Source: Pisaster brevispinus (taxonomy: Eukaryota; Echinodermata; Asteroidea; Forcipulatida; Asteriidae). Taken from it: a stretch of 64,000 bases of DNA. Within the stretch, counting starts at the first letter, position 1. Every line of letters starts with the position of its first letter. A program made the translations under genes and the position numbers. This document shows positions 36,681 through 46,790 of this stretch, piece by piece. The stretch lies in contig JAMKCF010000003.1 of assembly GCA_023634235.1 (NCBI GenBank), forward strand, positions 13,610,742 to 13,674,741, given 5' to 3'. Under the pieces are notes generated by a model that saw only the letters and a list, made by a program, of their open reading frames with translations, was not told the DNA's origin and did no database searches.

Positions 36681-39375
36681 TCAGTGGATTGATAATGAAT
36701 AATTAAAATAATGACCTCTAATAGTACAACAGTATTAGACAGGTGTCCCTGGAAATGTCCAAAAGAACTTTTAAGTTCTTATGAAAGAGGTGGCATTTCG
36801 GTAGATACAAAGGGCCTAGCCCTTTAAAAATGTACAACTATCAGGCCTGTGAGTATTCTTTTACATTCATTGTCGTGTAATTCTTCAAATACTGAACAGG
36901 GTGACTTAAATGGGCTTTAAAAGAATGATGAACTATACTAAAATTTTTAACTATTTTTAACAATGTTTAACGTAAATGTTTTTGCTATTATTCATTGTAA
37001 TACCATCAGTATTCTATGACTGTCACTAGATGACTGTGTGTACCATAATTGTGAGGAAAATAATCATTATCTGGAACAATTGGAATGTCAGCTGATGGAG
37101 ATTGAGACATTAAGTATCCCTGTATGGCTTCTACTCAAAGTAGGTACAACATTAAAAACACAAGTAAACAATAATCAATTATTAAGGTATGGTCATACTT
37201 TGGTGATAATCCCGGGAAAAAAATTTGTAATTTTTTCCCGAAAGCCTACTTGTTGTCAAGATGGTCGTGGTAGTTAGCATCCTGCGAAATTGTTTCGTCT
37301 GAAGTGCCCCCTGTTGATTAGAAACCAATAAAAGTATGTCGAAAAATTTGAACCTCCGAAGATCGTCTTCAGTTAAAATTGCTTGCCAGAGATACAGTTG
37401 ATGCCTGCTGTGACCCCGCAGTGACAGTCTTTTGCTGTTTTCTCAACAGGTAGAAACCATATTTAGCTGTTATGTATTTTTAATGTATTTTTTATTGATA
37501 ATATGACCATATACCTGTAATGTTTCCAGAACAAAGATCAGCATATATAGAAAATTTAACTTGTATTTGTATCTCCACTTAAAATCCCAAGTACATGTAC
37601 TTTTTCATAATTTTCCATCATTTAAGAATGTGCCATGAGTTTTCCCTTGCCAGAAGTCAAAGCTGAATCCTAAGCCAAAAGCATATCATCATGAGCCAAA
37701 TTAAGGGAAAATATTCAAGGCTTTTGAATTCTGGGACTATTATGTCTATACCTTTCCAGATATGTTTTTAAAACAACTGTAAACTTTGTTACACAGTGCA
37801 AACTGGGTAATCCAGAGTGGTCCCCGTCAGATTGTGGCTACCATGCCATACCATGCCATGGGGCAGATGGTACCCCGCCCCCACTGTCCCGTACTTTAAC
37901 ACACTACATGTATTTTCCTATTGTACAAGAGTACCCCCCCCCCCCTTAAAATTCTCTGAAGAATACCTGAGATTCAAAGCCCACAATTAAGACACAATTG
38001 TGTTCTGTATTAAATTTAATACTATTAGTTGAGTAAAGTCAAGTCTATATTCAAAATTTTGTGGTGTAATATGCTCTCTTTGTTTACTCAGAATTCAAAA
38101 GTGATACTCTTTTTTTGATCTGAAACTGAAGCCCAAAACTATTATATGAAATACTTATATAGCTTTTCAGGAGTGTATTGCAGATTATGCAAGAGTTCAC
38201 CCCGTTTTTTTAGTATTAGAAGGTTAGTTTTAAAAGAGTGTTTGTTCAATTTAAATATAATTTTAAAATAATATAGTAATAATATATTATATTTTTATGT
38301 GCACGGTTATGGGAAAAGGATATGTGTGTGTGTGTTTTCTCCGCCAATGGTCATCACTACGAGTAGAGGATCTTTTTATTTTATTTTCATTTAATTTCAT
38401 GTATTAATTCTGGCTGTGAAGCCAAGGACTCTCAGAAAAGCGAACTCAATCACTATCTAGACAAAACCCCCATGGAGAGAAGACAATGAAGTTTCAGTTC
38501 TGTATTAAATAAAATACTATACATGAAAACAATTGACACTAATCTACTTTCCAATGCAGTTGTTATAGATTATTTTTTACATTTAGATTGATGTAACCCT
38601 CTTCCCGCAGTGAAAACAGGTATCGAATAAAATGGAACATGACTTAAATAACAATAACATCCTATATACTATAGCATTATGCTTGTGTTTGCTGTTATCG
38701 CAACTTTGTGAATATGTATCCGGCAATATAGCAGTTGTTTTTGGCTGAACATGATTGCGTCTAAAGAAATAGAACGACCATGCGGGAACTACCCTGGCTG
38801 ATGTACAAAATAACGAATAAAGTAAACACACTTCTGAAATGACATTGGCGTACAACTCATTTTTATTTTATTTTTCACAGTCCTCTGATAATCAACTTGT
38901 TGAAAGCTAGACAACTTTCAACTTGTTTTGCTTAGTTGAAATACAACAACAGCCAAATTAATTAAATTTACCTGCTTTTTATAATAATGACCGTGTGCGC
39001 GTGCCGTAGAATGAGTAGTAGAGCCTGGTAACTTTTACAGGTAACTTTGAGCCAACCAACTGCAGTACATGTACATGGTACAGGACGACTTTGGTAGTAC
39101 ATGAGTTCTGCAAACTTTCAATTAAACAAAATTCCTCCGATGATTGGTTGCTTTGTTTCCAACAAATTCAACACTGTTTTTGACTATTTGTGTAACATTG
39201 TTACAATTATGAGTAATTTTTCAAACTATGTCACACACGATCCCCAAGAAAAAAATATGTGACCATTCAGATGTAAGTGTCTTTTCTTCTCGGAGAAACT
39301 GGTTGCCTATATAAATTGCCTCGTGTACCTCCATGGTGTGACATACCTCTTTATGCACCCGTTGGGAACAAATCC
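36681..39375. other. Intergenic AT-rich DNA
   Basis: Contains poly(C) near 37937 and AT microsatellites near 38260-38300. ORFs are short and lack homology. I recognise no gene or element. Confidence 0.45.
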
Positions 39376-40332
39376 GGGCCCAATTTCATGGCTCTGCTTA
39401 CCGTAAGCAAAGAATAGGCGCTTACGGAAGCAGGGAATTATTTGCTTACGTCAAGCGTATTTCACGGCTTAGCAGGGAATTTTTGCTTGTGCGCGTGCGT
39501 ACTCCACATTACTAGGCATTCTTCGCTTACACAGCCATAGACTTGATGACAAGTCGTTAGTCAGTGTCTATTTGTCTGCCAGCGCTGCCTATTACAAACA
39601 CACATCCTGCCGTTCATGCAACAGTCAGAGTGCGATTATAATGTACATTCATGCAACGGTCGTAGGTAGCGCGTGGCAAGGTCCGTCAGGTCTAACGACT
39701 TGAATAGCTTGTTCCCGGCCGAATATTCATATATGGTAAATTATACATTGCATATGCAAAAGTTGCCCTAGAGAGAGCCAATGTTAGCTCGTCTGACAAA
39801 ATTGGAAGAATTCATTATAAACATGGGAATGTATCTTCTCTCTTGACTTTTTATTTTTTTAATTACAGTTTATTTGCCAACATCAACGTAAAAAGCATAA
39901 TATTTTAATCATTGTTACAATTTCTTAACTTTCTTTTAAGATAAATTTGACCAATGAATTATCATAAAATGTTACTATCAATAATAAACCCCCTATCAAA
40001 GAATGAAGTGTGCGCCTGGTAGCTGCAAGATGCCACACGCTGCAAGATGTATGATGAATATTCATGTATTCACGATTCTTAACCAATCAAACTGCTCCGT
40101 CCAATTTTGGTAGCAAGTCCAATTGCATGTGTACAAAACTGGGTACAAGTTATTCAAGACGGTAATTGCGACCGAATCACACACATATTGGGGTCGAGGA
40201 TGTGTGTACCGTCCCCAAGTGGACCGCACAACAATTACCGACTTGATTTCAAGACTAACACAGCCAGCGCAGAAATTCGGCACTTGCACTTGCACAGAAT
40301 TCGGCGGTAAGCAGAGCCATGAAATTGGGCCC
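39376..40332. mobile_element. 957-bp element with perfect 28-bp terminal inverted repeats
   Basis: The ends GGGCCCAATTTCATGGCTCT (39376) and its reverse complement (ending 40332) match over 28 bp. No transposase frame is visible inside. Same family as the small element 110 bp to the right and the hairpin at 16924-17004. Confidence 0.8.
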
Positions 40333-40441
40333 TGGTGTTATACCAACATGTATCTCATTCCATGGTTTACCGTGCACAGAGTATTTGGGAAGTAGTCAAG
40401 GAAAATTTACCTGCTAAGATTGCTGCCGCCAGCCAGCACTT

Positions 40442-40623
40442 GGGCCCAATTTCATAGAGCTGCTTAAGCACAAAAAGTAGCTAAGCACAACAAAATTATG
40501 CTTACCAGAATACGGTTACCAGCCAAACTACCATGTTACATGCACGATTTGTGACTGGTAGCCTGCCAATTTTTAAGCAAAGTTGTCTGCTTAATTTTTA
40601 AGCAGCTCTATGAAATTGGGCCC
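40442..40623. mobile_element. 182-bp MITE with ~26-bp inverted ends
   Basis: The ends GGGCCCAATTTCATAGAGCT and AGCTCTATGAAATTGGGCCC are perfect inverses, followed inward by GCTTAA/TTAAGC. The body carries GCTTACCAGAATACGGTTACC, which also appears as a fragment near 33560. No coding capacity. Confidence 0.85.
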
Positions 40624-41815
40624 TCGTATCCACAGTCTCCCACTGGAAAATATTTATTATGCTAACCTTACACAATTCCAATAAATCCCCATCAGCTGAA
40701 TATAATATTACATCGCGAAAAATATCAATTTTATTACGTCTGCTTTTATTTATTTTTTGTTGTTACATTTACGTGCAAAAATGTTGGCCGGTCGCTCAGT
40801 TAAAAATGCCATATACAATGAAAGTAAATGTACACCTGTTCCGGTGATTTTACTCGCCCGGTCAAATATTTATTACAAATCCCATGCTAAAACTGTCTAG
40901 TAGAAATTAAGAACTTGCTAGGTGACACTGAACACTCTCCATCCATTGATCAGGTGCACCATTGTTGAAGATGGGTCAAACATCTAAGACGGGGGGATGT
41001 ATACAAAAATCTTTGGTAAATTTACAGACATTGCCTGGGATGTTCGTGCAAAGCCAGCCATGACCAAGACTGACTGAACTGTGAAGATAACAGTTCCCAT
41101 TCATAAATTAGTTTATACGTCTATTGCAGGCAGTATTGTATGGTACTCTTGCAGACTACCGTACCAGCAGAAATGAAGGCTACGGTAAAGTGCATGTATA
41201 CCAGCAATGATACGATGCCACTTCCTGCATTAAATAGTAGCACGGTCAAGACGAAAGGAAATCAATTGCTGTGTTATCCACAGGGGATCAATGAGCCCCA
41301 AGGTAAACAGGAGGTAGACTGTTTCCCTGTCCTTATCCGCGCAGGATAAGGACAGGCACTGGCCTAGCGAGTTCATTGGATACAATGATTTCATTGGATA
41401 AACGTGCAGAGACGTAAGCGAATAGTCGCGACGTGTGAATGGATGGGAGGTCAAAGGTACATCTGCCAACATCCGGTCTGGCAGGTATCTGGCGTTATTC
41501 ACGAGCCTCGAAGTGTGACGTCAGATGCTCGGGCTAAACAGGAGGTTTCCTGTTGATGACCCCTTGAATCCCAAAATGGCGCACGTAAAATTATTGTGAA
41601 TAGACGTAATGTGAATTTTGTAAATTTACTTGTTTCAGAGGTACGGGGCAGATCCATTGAGATATCGGGGGTAAATACCACGGAGAAGCATGATTTCCTT
41701 CCTCCATTGGTGTAGTACAATAAACGAAATAACAGGATAACGAGGCAGTTTTTGAATTTGTTTGCAACGAAAGGAGTGATTTAAAGAAGCAGGCCCTAAA
41801 GGCTAAAAAGGAAGT
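40624..41815. other. Intergenic DNA 3' of the PRDM gene
   Basis: Includes an inverted pair (TGTCCTTATCCGCGCAGGATAAGGACA, spanning 41327-41353; arms TGTCCTTATCC) and one MITE end near 41565. No exon supported. Confidence 0.4.
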
Positions 41816-41821
41816 TTTATT
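41816..41821 (-). terminator. AATAAA overlapping the PRDM stop codon
   Basis: On the minus strand the end of the frame reads AAAAAATAAAAC, so the TAA stop lies inside an AATAAA hexamer. If used, the 3' UTR would be very short. Another signal further downstream could be the real one. Confidence 0.35.
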
Positions 41822-43809
41822 TTTTCGAGTGTGTCCGGAAATGAATTTTATAACTTGCTGTATGGCGGAATTCCTTATTGCAGACTGTACATTGGTGAGG
41901 TTTTGTATTAGTGTGAATCAGGTTATGGGTGGTTAGGTAGCTGCTGTAGGCAAACCTAGCCGGGCAACGCAGGCACTTATACGGCTTCTCACCCGTGTGA
42001 ACACGCAGGTGGCTTCGGAGATTCTGTGCACATGAGAAGCTCTTCTCGCAGTGATGACACCTGTACGGGGTTTCCCCGGTGTGGATGCGCCTGTGGCTGG
42101 TTAGGTTGGAGCTCTGAGCAAAGGCGGCGTCGCATTCCGTACACTTAAAGGGCTTCTCACCCGTATGTGTCCTCACATGTTGCTTAAGTGCGTAGTTGTA
42201 CTTGAACCCCTTCCCGCATTCTTTACAGCGGTGAGGGCGCCCGACATCGGAGGAGTCACTTTTAGCCCTTTGCCGTTTCCCGCGCTTTTTACTTTGCGTG
42301 GCGTCCACACGAGGGTGGATTTTATCACAGTGCATCTGTAGCCCGCCCTCTCTCTTGAAACCCATCTTGCACACTGTGCACTTGAATGGTCGTTCCCGTC
42401 TGTGGGCCCACAGTTCATGCGTTTTGTAAGGCCCTTTCTGGTTGAATTTTCTTTCACAGAAACTGCACTTGTATGTGACCGGTCCCCTCTCGTGATTCCG
42501 CATGTGGAGTTTGAAAGCCTTCAGGTACTTAAAGTTCTTGTCACACTCCTCGCACTTGTACGGCGTGATGCCCGTGTGAATGCGCAGGTGCTTATTCAGA
42601 TTGCTCACCTCTGCAAAACTCTTGCCACAGTAACTACACACGTACGGTTTCTCACCCGTGTGGATGCGGATGTGTTTGCGCAAGTTTGCGTTGCTGGTGA
42701 ATGACTTCTCGCACACTGTGCACAGGAATCTGTTTATCTTGGTTCCCCCGTTTTCTTTGGCTGAAACTTTGCATTCACCACGACCCTTGACCGCAACTGT
42801 ATTTCTCCCACCAGAAGATGGCGCGTGTGTGCTCCGGTTACTTCCAATTAATGTCGGGCAGTTTTTCCTCCTCAGGGACGCCCGAGTCCGACTCTCCAGC
42901 ACAACGGGTTGTTTTTCGGCACGTGTCTGCCCACCGTTTTTGAAAGCATGTTTTTGAATGGTGGGCGATATAGCTTTAGGATGATCTTTCACATGCACCA
43001 CTTCATCACAACCAACGCTGCTATAGGAATTTGAGCCAAGTGTGGCATTCTCTCGCTTCTCTGAAAGGACCGACTCCCTTCCCGCCTTTTCCGTACTCTC
43101 GCACAACACTTTTTCCGTGAGACTATGCGTTGGCTCATCTGTTGAATGTGATGGATTTCCGCGACTGCTTTTGACTTTTCTGGAAGATTCTACCATTTCT
43201 CCACGACTGGATTTTAAGCTTTGTTGTCTAGTCTTGATTCTAAATTTGAGATATCTTAAATCGTGATTTCTCCTGTGTGACGCATAGCGGGCGAACGTCC
43301 TGAAACGCCACCCACAATGCAGACAAAAAAATGCCTTACACGACAAGACCATACGGCTGTTTGAGTTATGATTCTCCTCGCCATCCAGAGGATGGAGGAT
43401 GGTATCATCCCGGTTAAGATGGTGCACTTGCCGGAAGTCACCAGGGGATAATTTCAGGATTGGGAAATGGTCGTTGATGCGGACGACTTGATTCTCAGCA
43501 TGTTCCCATCGGTCACTGCGGCGAGCTGGAATTGGGGTTTTGTGGTACCTTCGATGACACGCACTGCATCTTTTATTATACACGATACCTACATAAATAT
43601 TACACACAAAAATGACGCAATATAATTAATTCAGTCAGTGTTGTAATATGGCAAGGGTCAGCCATTTTGTAAAACCGTTCGGCGAGCTCATTTTAGTCAT
43701 CTCGAAGGTTTTACAATATTCAGCTCATTAATTTCGGCTCCACTAAAAAGCAGGTTGACAAGTGTAGTTACTCAAAAATATCCCCCCCCCAAAAAAAAAA
43801 AAAAAAAAA

Positions 43810-43845
<36 letters not shown>

Positions 43846-45119
43846 AATAAAATAATAAAATAAAAAATAAATACATTTAAAAAAAATAGTTAGTGGCCTG
43901 ACGTTTCGACCCTAGCAGAGTCTTTCTCGAAGACTAAAAAAAGACTCTGCTAGGGTAGGGTCGAAACGTCAGGCCACTAACTATTTTGTTTTTGCATTTG
44001 TATCACAGTATAGGTCCTTTTGGTAGTAAGCATTTTGCAAAAACCAATTCTATTTTCTCAAAAATATATCGGTGCACTTGTGTTCTGGAACATACTTCTT
44101 CTGTAACCATTAAACAGTGGTCCTGGCTCTGTTTGAAGATTTTTCGTTTAGTTGAGTTTTAAATGAGTTGATTCTGTTTACCTTTCAGGCCCCCTTTCGA
44201 TTTTGTCCCACCATTTAGAACATTCTGGCGATTTCCACCGTCGTTCAATCCCAGGATCAGCTCCTGGCCATGACCTACGACCTTGGTGGTGACATAAAAG
44301 ATCTTGTCTTTGTATTGGTAGGCGGCCATGTTCACTCCTGTCCAGGAGACATAGGTAGATGTCACGTGACGTAGCCAGTTGGTGTTTTCGTCATCACAGA
44401 CGCTCAGGACTTTGCAAAGCGTCTCCCCACATTGAATCTAGTAGTCATAAGACACAAATAAAGTAGTATTGTGGAATTGTTGGCGACAGAAGTGACCTAA
44501 GGAACTGAAACCAATATCCCTGAGCTCTCAACAATGATTTTAGGCTTAATTTTCATTCGTTTGCAAAGGCCCTTCATTCAAAACATTTCAGTTATGTTTG
44601 CCCTTTGAATACACGAAAAAGTGCTTCATGCAAATTCATATACACCTAAATGAACCACTGCAATTATGACGTGCAATTCAGAAGCGAGACCACCCCTTTA
44701 ATTTTTCCGCCCCCCCCCCCATTTCCCAGACGATACACTATCGCCGTTTTGCCATTTTATGCAACAGTGACAGGGACACCTCATCGCACTAATCTCAAAA
44801 CTGAGAAAGAGCAATTCCATTATTCTTACAGCTATATATATAATTCAGACTGTTTGGCCCACGGAGCACGGCCACTCCGGACGGAAGTGAGCACTCGTGC
44901 ACGGGCCCATGTCAATCAATTTCACAGAATAGTTTAAAAATCAAAAGCTTTTACCTCCCAGGTGTGAGGCATATTCAATGGTTGATGGAATCCAGTTGCT
45001 GGTAGAATATGCCCCTCCAGGGGTCCAAACCACACCCCTTGGTCGATGCCTTCCATTGCCCAGACACCCCGCTCTTTTGTCTTACCCCCTCGGCACACGA
45101 ACAGGCAATGGGGATGCAT
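41817..45119 (-). CDS. PRDM-family protein: PR domain plus 11 C2H2 zinc fingers
   Basis: Exons (minus): 44955-45119, 44182-44437, 41817-43588, giving 730 aa with GT-AG junctions and preserved frame. Residues about 15-115 form a PR/SET-like domain: [20 protein letters not shown], then HTWE joined to the next exon, [30 protein letters not shown]. The catalytic SET motif NHxC is not present, as in many PRDM proteins. A CxxC near residue 147 may be a zinc knuckle. One isolated finger (about 227-249) is followed by a basic Ser-rich linker, fingers 2-6 (about 428-565), a basic spacer ([10 protein letters not shown], likely nuclear signal) and fingers 7-11 (about 593-727), with TGEKP-type linkers. 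Fingers differ from one another, unlike PRDM9 arrays. Probably a sequence-specific transcription regulator. The start at 45119 is uncertain: an in-frame stop lies just upstream, so further 5' exons would be untranslated or use another acceptor. The exact PRDM orthologue is not resolved. Confidence 0.88.
43783..43880 (+). repeat. Poly(C)-poly(A)-(TAA)n microsatellite
   Basis: A run of C, then about 20 A, then (TAA)n and (TAAA)n, in PRDM intron 2, directly followed by the 43886 hairpin. Confidence 0.9.
43886..43984. repeat. 40-bp-arm hairpin with ACGTTTCGACCCTAGCAGAG motif
   Basis: Arms 43886-43925 and 43940-43984 pair except for a TAGGG duplication in the right arm; the loop is 14 nt. The arm motif recurs in degenerate form at 5412-5453. 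PRDM intron 2. Confidence 0.85.
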
Positions 45120-45537
45120 GGTGGGGGATCTTTAACCTGCGGTCGTGGTTGGATAAAAGCACATTGCTAAGTTGCTCTAATAAAACAAAAAGTTACATCC
45201 CAAAATGTTTGTGGTTTTTGCACAATATTGTATGGTACTTGGTAGGGACAACTGGCGGTGGTTTATTGTTTAATACACAAAAACAAAACGAAAACACACA
45301 CACACACACCATTATTTAAAATAGGCATCAAATGAGCATTTCTCATCGTAGACAGGGTAGGCACAGGGGGAATAAGTAAATACAATCCCATCAGTCAATG
45401 TTAAATACGTTGTAACTAGGCATACCGTAATTACTTTGTCCAAAAACAAAACAAAAAAAACGTTTTAAATTTGAAAAGTGGGAAATTTTGCGATCTAAGC
45501 TTTTTTTTTATTCCAAGACCATCTGCAAAGTCTTAAT

Positions 45538-45653
45538 TTTGTTGTTGTTTGTTGTTGTTTGTTGTTGTTGCTGCTGCTGCTGCCGCCGTCGCCGTCGTTA
45601 TCGTCGTCGTCATTGTCGTTGTTAATGTTGTTGTTGTTGTTGTTGAAAGTTGT
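45538..45653 (+). repeat. Compound triplet repeat (GTT)n(GCT)n(GTC)n
   Basis: Interrupted GTT, GCT, GCC and GTC/CGT triplets over about 115 bp. Not in a supported exon. Confidence 0.9.
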
Positions 45654-46431
45654 TCTTTCAACACTTAATACAGGTCATCGTTACAAGAACAACAAATCTA
45701 ATTCTTGAGATGTTTTGTCCACGCCAAGTTCGGTCAGGCCAAGACTGTCCCCAAGTGTTTAAGCTGCCTCACAATGTGTTGATATTGCTAATCTATCTCT
45801 TTACATGACGTTGTAGGCCTATTGAATTGTTGTTAACCTCCTCTTTAACGTTACAATATTTAACACTATAAGTCCAAGACAAATTACAATTGAAGTTACA
45901 TAACATGCCAAAATAGTCTTTGATACCATACCAGTATAGGCCTAATAAAGTAATATCATCTGAGAATTTACAGGGATCCGAAACGATCACAATACTGTTG
46001 AATCTACGGTCAATTATTTAATTTTCGCAATGGACTTTTATTCATTAAGTGCTTTGCCACTATATTCTCCTCGGACTGTTCTGCCTGGATGTGATTATTT
46101 TCTTCAAAGATTCCGGGAAAATCTACGGTCCGCTGAAATGAAGGAAACCCTTGATAACAAATATCGTTTTCTCTCGCTTTATGATGACAACGTGACTTCA
46201 CATAACAGCTAGTTGTACGTTATGAATGATATCCGTGACAAACCACACGGAGGAAGGAAATTTCCTTCCTTCATGATCTAGCCATGGAGCTGTATGATCC
46301 AGCGGTCTACCGCCAGTCAAAACAGTGACATGTTGTACAGCTTGCGCCGGCCGAAACCCATGATGGACCGACTGACTTTCCTGAACCTTCAATTATTTAA
46401 GCCCGGCGCATTTAGTGCTTCCCAAAGTTAC

Positions 46432-46790
46432 TAGCAATCAGTCCAAAATGCACATGTCTGACATTCCAACCGTCTTGCAATGTTCAAGACACGCACGAGG
46501 ACACTGAGACCATAGAGCGAGGCTGAGACTAAAGCAAGCAAGAACGTCTGCTTACGTACACCACCAGCTAGGCCTTCCAACTAAAGTTAAGAACACTCCA
46601 TTATTTTCCTACGCCATGCGCTAGAACAATCGGTCCAAAAATGCACAGTCTGACATTTCAACTGTCTGGCAAGATGTTCAAGACATGATGATACCCAAGG
46701 CAAGTCGGAGACCCTTGCTCAATGCTGAATATACTGAGACTTAGCACTAGCAGGCAATCGTCTGTGCACGTACACCACACAATTTCTTAC
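46432..46790 (+). repeat. Diverged ~190-bp direct duplication
   Basis: Two copies (about 46432-46565 and 46625-46775) share CAATC-GTCCAAAA-TGCACA, GTCTGACATT-CAAC and ACGTACACCACC blocks in the same order. It lies upstream of the PRDM gene and could include its 5' region. No coding frame. Confidence 0.65.
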
